A stretch of 64,000 nucleotides of DNA from Alphaproteobacteria bacterium (GCA_020632875.1 JACKET010000021.1:58804-122803); one strand, 5' to 3'. Shown: positions 47,201 to 55,326, numbered from the stretch's first letter. Numbers and translations: made by a program. Notes: generated from the letters alone by a model not told the origin.

Positions 47201-48250
47201 ACGGTGCGCTTCACGACCGAGCCCGACGAGGGCGCCATCGCGGTCGTGCTCAACCGCCATGGCGCGCACTTCATCGAGCAGGAGCTGACGAACGCGACCG
47301 GGTTCATGGGCACGCTGTCGGCGCGCCAGATCCATCCGGACGAGCTGTTGATGCTGGGCGGGCGCGTCTTCCGGTTCCGGGCATCCACGGCCGGGGGTGG
47401 CGAGGTCCTCGCGATGCCGCCCCCGTCGCTCGCCACCACGCGTCCGACGCTGCTGCTGGACGACGGCTCGCCCGGTGGCCAGCCGATCCCCATCTCCGCC
47501 GAGCGGTTCCGTATCGGTCGCGCGCGGACGTGCGAGCTGCAGATCCGGACGGATGGGCTGCTGTCGCGGGTCCACTGCATCGTGCGCCTCGAGGGGAGCC
47601 GCGCGTCGGTGAAGGACGCCGGCAGCTCCAACGGCACGCGCGTGAACGGCCGTCCCGCCGAGGACTGGATCGAGCTGACGGCGGGGGACGTGATCGAGCT
47701 CGGCAACACGCGCCTCGCGTACACGCTGCGGAGCCCGCAGCCGGAGGACCCGTCCGACGGGCCCGATCCGCTCGAGGAGGCCGACACGATCCAGCTCGCC
47801 GACGACCTCGTGGCCGAGGCGAGCACGATGCTCGATGCCGAGATGGCCGAGCTGGCGGGCGCGACGCGGCCCTGGGGCGCGGCGGAGTGCGTCGAGAAGG
47901 TGCGCGTGGCGAACCAGGCGTTCCACATCCTGTTCGAGCACGTCGATCGCCACGCGGGCGCGGGGCGCGGCCGGGCCGCCCTCCAGCTGCTGCTCGACAG
48001 CCGCCGGCCCGAGTACGGCGGGCTGTTCGACGGACTCGAGCTCGAAGAGGCCTCGCTGCCGTCGGGTTGGGTGCTGGACGCGATCGAGGCGCGCCCCGAG
48101 GCCGAGCGCCGCACGGTGCTCAATCGCGCGCTGCTCGATCTCGTCGACAGCGCGACCGACCGGGCGTGCACGCTGCTCCCGGAGGACGAGGTGGACGCCG
48201 TGCTCGCGAGGATGGCCGCCCTCGGGTACCGCAACCACTTGCGCCGCTGA
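44294..48250 (+). CDS. Pseudokinase-TPR-FHA protein
   Basis: A 1318-residue soluble protein. Residues 5-255 have the Ser/Thr kinase fold pattern but not the catalysts: the VAVK lysine is missing (AVVAVAHPHL), HRDLKPxN is HGGLNPDL at 128-135 and DFG is GFG at 148-150, while APE remains at 165-167. Residues 260-760 are TPR-like helical repeats. A mixed region with an acidic loop (about 795-815) follows. An FHA domain at about 1065-1145 (RIGRARTCELQI, SRVHCIV, GSSNGTRVNG) should bind phosphothreonine. Translation is coupled to HemF by ATGA, and an active kinase follows 24 nt later. Likely a scaffold for kinase signalling (inference). Confidence 0.85.
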   Translation: MNAGTVLDGRFGLVAQASADGAFTYWTARDATGDGDAVVAVAHPHLAGEAERLLAAARAWAGLPPHPAVVRCLGSGQLDDGRCWLAWEDVGERTLAEAVSDGSPDALLLAVLDVGEALTHAHGMACVHGGLNPDLVTLRADGSAALAGFGIGHLTAAGPAVVYAAPETMQADAPATPAADVYGFAMLVMLALGAAPLPYWVLRDANRHLASLGLEPGLEGVLARALDWDPAARTAPPRSIRDALLADPDRVVRLARTAMEAGREDRAEALLADLPDALRGRAEVEDLRVQIARSRAARGDPDEAIAALTELAATVPGAVLWLEIADLQRRTGRDGAVASLERALEAHRTREEAVAALEQLVELDPDRFLRWGRALVQFEPDDVGALELRIGRALHAEGNGTTALHWLDRAAASGCDTPELHALREELRAARGEWSAVIDVLRTRAASTGSVEPLEKAAGLATRAGSGEAVDLYRQILEIDPAHADAHRQLARHAIRSDDPRTARAHLAALCATPVADAGDHTALARLLLRDGALDDALRSAKHALGLEPGHVVALSAARRAAQELGQLGDAIRWEQQLVALQSSTGGRADAARRVHLGHLHRMAGAADAAHAAYETALAVEPDHLEAWWGLYACARERQLAGEALGEPLRFGPHEALARLLAEILDADAALAFLEADPLGRVLAARGTEPAAALAIAVVDLLLYRHAIGPRFFDVLMDACPERLARIAAVRNLWSGGAAHTGSFPIATAARWSDDGPDFAADLQRDLVFFRTWPGEADWYDDDALTALLSRPDPLPAGEGDDEADDDEDLLLDDQEIAVLQIGAGLRLTNHEIEESTALGPDEAPALPGVLRVHRHGDRVYLAVSAGELSRDGQRAGEMRMLGGDRVEWDGVPIRYLKVPGLHALQAPEPPEVTSPSFEPDDSLPGEIAPVPAVELDPTEAALVWEDGPEVWAIRLDPPEVCVLEMPDGTVRFTTEPDEGAIAVVLNRHGAHFIEQELTNATGFMGTLSARQIHPDELLMLGGRVFRFRASTAGGGEVLAMPPPSLATTRPTLLLDDGSPGGQPIPISAERFRIGRARTCELQIRTDGLLSRVHCIVRLEGSRASVKDAGSSNGTRVNGRPAEDWIELTAGDVIELGNTRLAYTLRSPQPEDPSDGPDPLEEADTIQLADDLVAEASTMLDAEMAELAGATRPWGAAECVEKVRVANQAFHILFEHVDRHAGAGRGRAALQLLLDSRRPEYGGLFDGLELEEASLPSGWVLDAIEARPEAERRTVLNRALLDLVDSATDRACTLLPEDEVDAVLARMAALGYRNHLRR

Positions 48251-48274
48251 TCGCCGGTCCCGCATCCTGTCCGT

Positions 48275-49162
48275 ATGGACGCGCCCCGCCCCACCTCGGT
48301 CGATCACGGCCGTTACGCGCTCGGCGGTCAGCTCGGGCAGGGCTCGACCGCGAGTGTGTACCAGGCGACCGACCGCATGGAGGACCGCGCCGTCGCGGTG
48401 AAGCTGATGCCCGTGCCGTCCGGGGCCCGCGCGTCGCTCGGCACCCGGTTCCTCGCGGAGGCCCGTGTGCTCGCCGAGATCCGGCACCCGCACGTGCTGC
48501 GCGTCTACCGGTCGGGCACCGAAGCAGGCTGGCACTGGTTCGTGATGGACCTCGCCGACCGCTCGCTGACCCAGCGCCTGAACAGCGAGGGCCGGATGGC
48601 GCCCGACGAGGCCCTGCGCACGGCGTTCGCCATCGCGTCGGCGCTGCACGCGGTGCACGGCCTCGGGCTCGTCCACCGCGACGTGAAGCCCGACAACGTG
48701 CTGTACGTGAAGGGCCACGTGGTGCTGGCGGACTTCGGCATCGCGCGGCACCCGGATGGCGTGCTCCCCGCGCAGACCCGGCCCGGCCAGTCGCTCGGCA
48801 CCCAGGGCTACCGCGCGCCCGAGCAGGAGGACGACGGCCACGAGGTCGGCCCGGAGTCCGACCTGTACGGGCTCGCCGCGACGCTCTACTCGATGCTCAC
48901 CCGGAAGCGCCCGCCGCCGAGCTGGCAGGTGGCCCCCGAAGCGCTCCACGCGCTCCCGCCCGACATCGCCGAGCTCATGCGACACGCGATGGACGAAGAC
49001 CGCGCAGAGCGCTTCGCGACGGCCGAGGAGATGGCGCGCGCCATCGCCGAGACGGCGGGAGCCCCGGAGTGGATGGAGCGATTCGCCCCGCAGCCCGCGG
49101 CGGAGGCGGCAGCCACGCGGTCGCCGCTCGCTGCGCTGTGGCGGTTCCTCGGGCTCGGCTGA
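48275..49162 (+). CDS. Soluble Ser/Thr protein kinase
   Basis: A 295-residue Hanks-type kinase with no membrane helix. Seen: GQGSTASVY loop, Lys43 (AVAVKL), HRDVKPDN at 134-141, DFG at 153-155 and RAPEQ. The helical lobe is complete and a short Ala-rich tail follows. Directly downstream of the pseudokinase-FHA gene, it could supply the phosphothreonine that the FHA reads. CATCCT stands where a leaderless -10 would be, so it may also have its own start. Confidence 0.9.
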   Translation: MDAPRPTSVDHGRYALGGQLGQGSTASVYQATDRMEDRAVAVKLMPVPSGARASLGTRFLAEARVLAEIRHPHVLRVYRSGTEAGWHWFVMDLADRSLTQRLNSEGRMAPDEALRTAFAIASALHAVHGLGLVHRDVKPDNVLYVKGHVVLADFGIARHPDGVLPAQTRPGQSLGTQGYRAPEQEDDGHEVGPESDLYGLAATLYSMLTRKRPPPSWQVAPEALHALPPDIAELMRHAMDEDRAERFATAEEMARAIAETAGAPEWMERFAPQPAAEAAATRSPLAALWRFLGLG

Positions 49163-49164
49163 GG

Positions 49165-50601
49165 TCAGCGCACGACGATCGTCCAGCCGGCGGGGATCTC
49201 GAGGGCTTCGATCGGCACGGTCGCACCGGGCTCGGTGTCGATGCCGAGCACCTGGACCCGCCGCCCGTCGAGGTGATCGACGACGGGCTCGGCGCGCACC
49301 GTGGAGAGCGACGCCAGGGCCGCGAGGGGAATCGTGCCGTCGGGCCCCGCGACCGGCAGGTCGAGCGGATCGCGCGCCTCGGCCCAGCGGAACGTCACGC
49401 CGCGCTGCTCGACGCCCGCCAGCAGCCGGTACACGAGCGCCACCTCGCTCGGCGCGACCCCGAACCGCGCCGCCGTCTCGCGGTTGACCTCGATCCGCAG
49501 CTCGGGCCGCGTGCTCGCGGGCGGCCGGACATCGACCACGCCGGGGAGGGCCGCGAGGGCGCGAGCGATGCGCTCGACCTCGGCCTCCTCGAGCCGCGCG
49601 CCGTCGGGCCCGGCGAGCACGAACTCCGCGGAGGCCCCGGTCCGGCGGTGCACCTGGACGCCCGGCAGCGCGATCGCGTCGACCACACCGGCCGGAACGG
49701 GGCCCTCCGTCGACCACACGCGCGCCGTGCCCCCGTCGATCTCGACGACCGGAGCGCCCGGCAGCGCAGCCGCGAACCGACGCCCGGCGAGCAGCAGGGC
49801 ATCCCCGACGGGCCCCTCGAGCTCGACGACGTGACCCGGCACCAGACGCCCGGCGGGCTCGCCCAGCTCGGCCAGCACGGCCCCGGCGTCACGATCGCGG
49901 AGCGTCGCACGCACGAGGGCCACGGGCTCGGCGCCGCGCTCCACGCGAACCACGGGCGATCGCTCGACGCGCACCGTGGCGAGATCCGCGAGGCGGATGC
50001 CCGGCTGCACCACCCAGTCCCCGGGATCGACGCCCTCGCCGTACACGAGCGGGTCTTCGGGCCGCCCGGACACCCCGGCGGCGAGCGCGGCGGAGACGGT
50101 CAGCCCGCGGGCCCCGAGGCGCTCCGGATCGAGCAGCACGACGGGGCGTGCCTGCGCGTGGCCCGCGAGATCGACCCCGGCCACGCCCGGGATGCGGAGC
50201 AGGGCGTCCCGGACGGGCTCTGCACGCTCCTGCTCCACGACGAGCACCAGCGGCTCGGCGGCGCTGACGAGCGCGACGCGGGGCGCCTCGGCATCCGCGG
50301 GCAGCATGGCGCCGGCGAGCGCGTCGACCACGGCGCGCTGGGCTTCGAACGGGTCGACGCCCTCGGCCATCGCGAGGCTCAGATCCACGCCGCCCTCGCG
50401 CGCCGTGGAGCGCATCTCCGCGAGGTCGGGCAGGCCCCGGACGGCCGCCTCCAGCGGCTCGAGCACGAGCTCTTCGACCTCGGCGGGACCGGCGCCCGGC
50501 CAGGCGACCCCGACGTGCACGCGGGGACCCGGCACCGCGCCGCCACACGCGAGCGTGAAGGCGACCCCCACGGCCGCGAGCCCAGTCGCACGTGCTCCCA
50601 C
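49165..50601 (-). CDS. Lipoprotein consisting of RND efflux-pump porter domains only
   Basis: A 478-residue lipoprotein (signal to FTLAC, lipid Cys19). The body reads like the two periplasmic halves of an AcrB-type RND pump joined directly. The first half has VGVAWPGAGPAEVEELVLEPLEAAVRGLP-type sequence and the second RPELRIEVNRETAARFGVAPSEVALVYRLLAG. All 12 membrane helices are missing, and no frameshift or stop is seen. It cannot pump by itself; it may modulate a pump or bind its substrates. GGAGG lies 7 nt before the GTG. Confidence 0.75.
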   Translation of the reverse strand: MGARATGLAAVGVAFTLACGGAVPGPRVHVGVAWPGAGPAEVEELVLEPLEAAVRGLPDLAEMRSTAREGGVDLSLAMAEGVDPFEAQRAVVDALAGAMLPADAEAPRVALVSAAEPLVLVVEQERAEPVRDALLRIPGVAGVDLAGHAQARPVVLLDPERLGARGLTVSAALAAGVSGRPEDPLVYGEGVDPGDWVVQPGIRLADLATVRVERSPVVRVERGAEPVALVRATLRDRDAGAVLAELGEPAGRLVPGHVVELEGPVGDALLLAGRRFAAALPGAPVVEIDGGTARVWSTEGPVPAGVVDAIALPGVQVHRRTGASAEFVLAGPDGARLEEAEVERIARALAALPGVVDVRPPASTRPELRIEVNRETAARFGVAPSEVALVYRLLAGVEQRGVTFRWAEARDPLDLPVAGPDGTIPLAALASLSTVRAEPVVDHLDGRRVQVLGIDTEPGATVPIEALEIPAGWTIVVR

Positions 50602-50636
50602 GAGGCACCCTCCGCGCTCGTGCTATCCCGTCAGAG

Positions 50637-50798
50637 ATTCACAGGGAGGAGTCACCGGCTTCAAGCCGCTGAAGGCCCCCGGTCGGGGGAATTCACAGGG
50701 AGGAGTCAGCGGCTTCAAGCCGCTGAAGGCTCCCGGTCGGGGGAATTCACAGGGAGGAGTCAGCGGCTTCAAGCCGCTGAAGGCTCCCGGTCGGGGGA
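50637..50798. repeat. Three tandem 54-bp repeats with an internal palindrome
   Basis: Copies lie at 50637-50690, 50691-50744 and 50745-50798; copies 2 and 3 are identical and copy 1 differs at two places. Each holds CAGCGGCTT-C-AAGCCGCTG (perfect in copies 2 and 3) and a second small GC stem near its end. The third copy supplies the last codons and the TGA of the minus-strand gene that ends at 50747. Between convergently arranged stops and promoters this may act as stacked terminators or be a mobile palindromic repeat. Confidence 0.85.
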
Positions 50799-51196
50799 TC
50801 CGGGGTCTTCCCCGCTCGTAGGGTCGCGAGCCTCGCGCCGACCGAGTCGGTGGCGCACATGCACCCGCCCGGGCAGACCTCCACGCTCGCGCGGTCGCCC
50901 AGGGCGATGTCGGGGATCCGGTCGTGCAGATCGCGCTCGACGAGCACGCGGAACGCGCCGTATCGAACGCCCGCCGCGGGGTGATCGACGACCCAGCCGA
51001 GCAGCTCCTCATCCGTCGCTTCAGCGGCGAGCCGGTCCCAGGCGGCCCGCACGTCGGTGTACTCCCCGCCGTAGAACACGGCGGTGCCGTGCCAGGCGCG
51101 CGCCTTCGCGAGCGTGGCGACGGGCTCGGCCAGGTCGGCCGCCCACGCGGGCAGCGCCAGGGTGGAGAGCAGGAGCAGGGACGCGATACGGGTCAT
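50747..51196 (-). CDS. Small exported HEAT-like protein
   Basis: A 149-residue protein with a clear signal (LLLLSTLALPAWA). Helices follow with a HEAT-like unit (DHPAAGVRYGAFRVL) and a Cys cluster (CPGGCMC). The C-terminal 18 residues are encoded by the third 54-bp repeat, so the gene end was probably created or replaced by repeat insertion. GGAGGA precedes the ATG. Function unknown. Confidence 0.65.
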   Translation of the reverse strand: MTRIASLLLLSTLALPAWAADLAEPVATLAKARAWHGTAVFYGGEYTDVRAAWDRLAAEATDEELLGWVVDHPAAGVRYGAFRVLVERDLHDRIPDIALGDRASVEVCPGGCMCATDSVGARLATLRAGKTPDPPTGSLQRLEAADSSL

Positions 51197-51255
51197 GGGT
51201 TCCTCCGACGCCGTCCGAACGCCCCCGGTCGCGCGTCCTTACACGACGAGGTCCC

Positions 51256-51717
51256 GTGGTCCGCTATCTCGCCCGGATGTTCCCGGTGGTCCTCCGCGCC
51301 CAGCTCGGCCGCGACGGGCGGCTCGTGTCGCGGATCACGCGGCGGGTGCGCCTGTCCGAGCTCGATCCGAACGGGCACATGAACCAGGCCGTGTACGCAC
51401 AGGTCTTCGAGATGGGACGCGCGGACTGGGTCGTGCGCTCGCGGGCCTGGGAGCGCTGGCGCGACGCGGGCCTGCATCCCGTGGTCGCCGAGCAGCGCAT
51501 CGTGTACCGGCGGGAGCTGAGACCGATGACGCGGTATGCGATCGAGTCGCGCGCGGTGGGCATCGAGGGGAGGCTGCTGCGCTTCGGGCAGACGCTGACC
51601 GTCGGCGATCGGATGCACGCCCGGTGCGAGTGCGGCCTGTTGTTCATCGGGCCCCACGGCGTGCTCACGGGCGAGGCGCTGGCCCCGCACCTCGACGGGC
51701 TGCTCGCTCCGCCCTGA
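51256..51717 (+). CDS. Hotdog-fold acyl-CoA thioesterase-like protein
   Basis: A 153-residue 4HBT/THEM6-type hotdog protein. Seen: LDPNGHMNQAVYAQVFEMGRADW, the motif in which the Asn/His and the helix Glu frame the thioesterase site. GTG at 51256 has GAGG 4 nt upstream; an ATG at 51277 is the alternative. Likely hydrolyses an acyl-CoA in the cytoplasm, substrate unknown. Confidence 0.78.
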   Translation: MVRYLARMFPVVLRAQLGRDGRLVSRITRRVRLSELDPNGHMNQAVYAQVFEMGRADWVVRSRAWERWRDAGLHPVVAEQRIVYRRELRPMTRYAIESRAVGIEGRLLRFGQTLTVGDRMHARCECGLLFIGPHGVLTGEALAPHLDGLLAPP

Positions 51718-51719
51718 GC

Positions 51720-52805
51720 CTACGGGATGCGCTCGAGCACGAGGTCGGGGCCGGCCGTGCCGCCGTCGGGCAGCCACTCCGGGATCGGCGCCACCCCGAC
51801 CGGCACGAGCCGATCGCCGATCGACACGATGGGGAACCCGTCCCAGAGCACCACGCGGCCGTAGCCCTGCGGCAGGCGCACGGCGTGGAGCTGGCCCGCG
51901 TACCACGCGATCCCGCCGATCCACAGGGCCGCGAGCGTCTCGTCGTCCGCTGCGAGGCGCACCGGGCGGTCTTCGTCGGGGATCGGGATCTCGGCCAGGA
52001 CCCCGGTGCGGTCGAAGAACACGACCCAGCTCGTCGTGCCGCGCAGCACCTCGGCGACGCCGCGTGCCCCCGCGAGCCGGACCTGCACCCGCTCGCCGTC
52101 GAGCTCGATGTCGAGGCCCTCGCCGGTGAGCCGCGTGACCCCGGGCCCCGCGTAGCGCTCCATCGCGACGCCCGTGCCCGTCGGATGCAACGCGATGACG
52201 TCCCCGCGCGAGCCCGTCTCCACGAGGGTTCCCGCGCGATCGAAGCGCTCCAGCGCGGAAGCCGTGAGGCGGAGGACGCCGCTCGGCACGAGCACCCCGG
52301 AGCAGTCGGGATCGAGGTGCACGCCGCCCGGCACGACGCCATCGGTGATGACGGGACGCACGGGGTCGCCCGTCGTGCGCACATGGGTCGGCGACACGCG
52401 GTGCCCCGGCAGCACCCCGAGGAATCCGCCCGTCGCCGCCGAGAGGACGGCCATCGGACGCTCGAATCCCTGCGTCGGGTAGGGCTCGACGAGCACGTGG
52501 CCCGCGCGCGCATCCTGGGTGGACAGCACCCGCTGCGACCACCGCACCCCATCGCTGCCCACGGCCGTCACCGCGGAGGGCGTCTCGACCAGCACGCCGC
52601 CGTCGAACGTCCACGCGCGGGTGGGCACGCCCATCACCTCGAGCGTGGCCTGCCCCAGCATCCGGCCACGCACGAGGTCGACCCAGAACACCACGGGGTG
52701 CCGGAGCCGGCCGGCGTAGGTGTGGAGCCACGCGGTGCCGCCGTCGATGCCGAGCAACGCCACGTTCAGCATGTCCGGGATGCGGAGCCAGCCGGGCAGT
52801 GCCAT
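51720..52805 (-). CDS. Propeller-like protein coupled to a MATE exporter
   Basis: A 361-residue soluble protein of repeated strand units (for example GDVIALHPTGTGVAMERY, TSWVVFFDRTGVLAEI) that suggest a beta-propeller. No signal peptide and no known family. Its ATG overlaps the MATE stop as TGATG, so it is translated with the exporter. It could be an accessory or an unrelated passenger. Confidence 0.6.
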   Translation of the reverse strand: MALPGWLRIPDMLNVALLGIDGGTAWLHTYAGRLRHPVVFWVDLVRGRMLGQATLEVMGVPTRAWTFDGGVLVETPSAVTAVGSDGVRWSQRVLSTQDARAGHVLVEPYPTQGFERPMAVLSAATGGFLGVLPGHRVSPTHVRTTGDPVRPVITDGVVPGGVHLDPDCSGVLVPSGVLRLTASALERFDRAGTLVETGSRGDVIALHPTGTGVAMERYAGPGVTRLTGEGLDIELDGERVQVRLAGARGVAEVLRGTTSWVVFFDRTGVLAEIPIPDEDRPVRLAADDETLAALWIGGIAWYAGQLHAVRLPQGYGRVVLWDGFPIVSIGDRLVPVGVAPIPEWLPDGGTAGPDLVLERIP

Positions 52806-54106
52806 CAGACCGACTCGTCCAGCACGGGCATCCCGCGCCCCGACGCGAGCCACGCCACCCGCGCCACCCCGAGCGACGCGGCCGTCGCGAGCCCCGCCGA
52901 CAGCCCGAGCCAGACGCCTGCGAGCCCCTGGCCGAGCAGGGCCGCCGACACGGGCAATCCGACGCCCCAATACGCGACCAGCGCGATCCACGCGGCCACC
53001 CGCGTGTCGCCGACACCGCGCAGCACGCCCATCGCGACCACCTGGATGCCATCGAAGAACCCGAAGAACGCCGCGATGGGCAGGATCGTGAGCCCCAGCG
53101 CCACCACCGGTGGCTCGGCGCGGTACAGCGCCATCACGGTCTCGGGCGCGCCCACGAACAACAACCCCGAGAGGCCCATCGACACGGAGCCGAGCGCGAT
53201 GGCGGTCCAACCCGCGGTCGTCCACGGGCGCCCCGCACCCAGGTGGTTGCCGACCCGCGTGGTGGCGGCCGCCGAGAGACCCATGGGGACCATGAAGGCC
53301 AGGGCCGCGGCGTTGAGCGCGGCCGTGTGCGCGGCCATCGCACTGGTCCCGAGCAGCCCGGCCAGCAGCGTCGCCGCATTGAACGCCCACACCTCGAAGC
53401 CGATCTGCCAGCCCACGGGGAGCGCGATCGGCGCGAGCCGCGCGACCCGCGCCCGCTCGATGACCCAGCCCGGCCAGGCCTCCCGGAGGATCGGCCAGCC
53501 GAGCGCCACGAGCGCCAGCAGCATGAACCACCGCACCACCACGGTCGCCCAGGCCACTCCGCCCACGCCGTATCCGAGCCCGTAGACCAGCACTGCGTCC
53601 GCCGCGAGGTTCACGAGGTTGCCGCCGAGCGCGACCCACGCCGCCGGACGCATGCTCCCCCCGCCCTGCAGCAGCTGCCGGACGAGGACGAACCCGAGGT
53701 ACGGCGGCACCCCGAGGGTGAGCACCTGGCAGTACAGCGCCGCGCCCGGCACCGCGTCGGCGGGCTGCTGGAACAGCGTGAGCACGGGGCCCGCCACGAG
53801 GTGGAGCGCCGCGATGCCCAGCCCGACGAGCCCGAGGAGCGCCGCACCGTGGAGGGCCGCCACACCGGCCTCGCGCGGGCGGCCCGCTCCGTAGGCCCGC
53901 GTCACCTGCGGATCCACGCCGCTCGCGACGCCGAGGCCGAACACGAGCGTGCCGAACGACCAGGTGTGCCCGAGGCCCACGGCCGCGAGGGACGCCTCGC
54001 CGAGGGACCCCGCGACCACGAGGTCGATCACGCCCATCGCCACCAGCCCGAGGTTCCCGAGGACCACCGGCCAGGCGAGCGACAGCAACGGGCGGACTTC
54101 GCGCAT
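52805..54106 (-). CDS. MATE-family multidrug exporter
   Basis: A 433-residue inner-membrane transporter with 12 predicted helices in two six-helix halves. Family traits are the N-terminal LSLAWPVVLGNLGLVAMGVIDLVVAG and the second-half LPVGWQIGFEVWAFNAATLLAG. NorM/MATE proteins export cationic drugs or metabolites using Na or H gradients. The gene heads a coupled pair with the propeller-like gene. Confidence 0.9.
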   Translation of the reverse strand: MREVRPLLSLAWPVVLGNLGLVAMGVIDLVVAGSLGEASLAAVGLGHTWSFGTLVFGLGVASGVDPQVTRAYGAGRPREAGVAALHGAALLGLVGLGIAALHLVAGPVLTLFQQPADAVPGAALYCQVLTLGVPPYLGFVLVRQLLQGGGSMRPAAWVALGGNLVNLAADAVLVYGLGYGVGGVAWATVVVRWFMLLALVALGWPILREAWPGWVIERARVARLAPIALPVGWQIGFEVWAFNAATLLAGLLGTSAMAAHTAALNAAALAFMVPMGLSAAATTRVGNHLGAGRPWTTAGWTAIALGSVSMGLSGLLFVGAPETVMALYRAEPPVVALGLTILPIAAFFGFFDGIQVVAMGVLRGVGDTRVAAWIALVAYWGVGLPVSAALLGQGLAGVWLGLSAGLATAASLGVARVAWLASGRGMPVLDESV

Positions 54107-54143
54107 GGGTGTCCCGTACCGAGCCGGGAGGCGCCCTGCACTG

Positions 54144-54149
54144 TAGAAT
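54144..54149 (+). promoter_or_regulatory. -10 element TAGAAT
   Basis: It predicts a start near 54156 and a 16-nt leader with GGAGG (54159-54163) before the ATG at 54172, fixing that start over an in-frame upstream codon at 54109. Confidence 0.45.
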
Positions 54150-54171
54150 GCCGGGCCTGGAGGCTCACCCG

Positions 54172-55326
54172 ATGTCCAAGCTCTGGACCCTCGCGTTCCT
54201 GATCGGCGCCACGGTGGCGTGCAAGGGCTCGTCCCTGAACCAGCCCCTGCCCGAGGCCGACGCGGACACCGATGCCGACGCGGACGCCGATGCCGATGCC
54301 GACGCGGACGCCGACGCCGACGCGGACTCCGACGCCGATGCCGATGCCGACGCGGACGCCGACGCCGACGCAGACTCCGATTCCGACGCGGACTCCGATT
54401 CCGACGCGGACTCCGATTCGGATGCGGACTCCGATTCGGATGCGGACTCCGATTCGGATGCGGACTCCGATTCGGATGCGGACTCCGATGCAGACGCCGA
54501 CTCCGATGCAGACGCCGACTCCGATGCAGACGCCGACTCCGACGCGGACGCCGACTCCGATGCAGACGCCGACTCCGACGCGGATACCGACTGCAACGAC
54601 GTCTACGAGCCCAACGACAGCTTCGGCACGGCGATCACGCTGCCCGGGAGCCCCGACGGCGACATCCTCCAGGGCCTGTTCGTCGACAACGACGACGACT
54701 TCTGGAAGCTCTCGGTCGATCCCGGATACACGCTGACCACGTCGATCGGCTTCTCGTCGGGCGACCTCGACCTGTTCCTCTACAACTCCACCCAGACCGC
54801 GGTGGACTCGAGCACCGGGACCGGGCTCACCGAAGAGGTCACGGGCAGCAACCTCGGCTACGCGCCCGACCTGATGTACGTCCAGGTCGACCGCTACAGC
54901 GGCACCTGCATCGAGTACGACCTGATCTACACGGTCGCGTGCGGCGAGGATGCCTTCTCGCCCAACCACTCGTTCAACACGTCGGAGTACTTCGGCCTGC
55001 CCACCGGCATCGCTGGCGGTACGGGCATCGTGCGCACCGGCACGCCCGATTTCTACGCGTTCGACGTGCCGAGCGGCATGGAGATCATCGCGGACGTGAC
55101 GTTCACCGACCTCTACGGCGACATCGACGTGTTCATGACCGACGACCAGAACCTGACGCCGCAGGGCTGCACCCAGTGCACGAGCAATGGCACCGGGAAC
55201 ATCGAGACGGTCGAGTGGTACAACGGCACGCTGTTCGACGACATCGCGACCATCGAGGTGCGCGCGTACGGCGCGGGCGCCTGCAACACGTACGAGCTGT
55301 CCGTGCTGGTCTCGACGCCGATCTAG
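54172..55326 (+). CDS. Lipoprotein with a 112-residue Asp-Ala/Ser spacer and PPC-like domains
   Basis: A 384-residue lipoprotein (signal to GATVAC, lipid Cys17). Residues 29-140 alternate Asp with Ala, Ser or Thr without interruption. Two PPC-like beta-sandwich domains follow: NDVYEPNDSFGTAITL with DDDFWKLSVDPG, then a second with GTPDFYAFDVPSG. The acidic spacer would hold the domains away from the membrane and bind calcium (inference). The stop touches the start of the next gene. Confidence 0.8.
   Translation: MSKLWTLAFLIGATVACKGSSLNQPLPEADADTDADADADADADADADADADSDADADADADADADADSDSDADSDSDADSDSDADSDSDADSDSDADSDSDADSDADADSDADADSDADADSDADADSDADADSDADTDCNDVYEPNDSFGTAITLPGSPDGDILQGLFVDNDDDFWKLSVDPGYTLTTSIGFSSGDLDLFLYNSTQTAVDSSTGTGLTEEVTGSNLGYAPDLMYVQVDRYSGTCIEYDLIYTVACGEDAFSPNHSFNTSEYFGLPTGIAGGTGIVRTGTPDFYAFDVPSGMEIIADVTFTDLYGDIDVFMTDDQNLTPQGCTQCTSNGTGNIETVEWYNGTLFDDIATIEVRAYGAGACNTYELSVLVSTPI
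54256..54591 (+). repeat. In-frame tandem repeats encoding the Asp-Ala/Ser tract
   Basis: A 336-nt tract of GAC/GAT alternating with GCC/GCG/TCC/TCG codons. Four identical 18-nt units run from 54409 to 54480, and five near-identical 18-nt units from 54481 to 54570. The higher-order units point to recent slippage, so length should vary between strains. Confidence 0.85.

Noticed and set aside
49165..50601. Frameshifted or truncated RND pump pseudogene
   Set aside because: Both porter halves are in one continuous frame, with a good lipoprotein signal and ribosome site and no leftover helix-coding segments between or after them.
50637..50798. CRISPR array
   Set aside because: The copies abut without variable spacers and there are only three; no cas gene is near.
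44668..51717. A 2349-codon open frame on the plus strand and an 1833-codon one on the minus strand (44216-49717)
   Set aside because: They run in shifted frames over the pseudokinase, kinase and RND genes, read as Arg/Ala/Pro-rich low-complexity protein and contain no domain. Long shadow frames are expected at this GC content. Only the last part of the plus frame (51256-51717) is a real gene.
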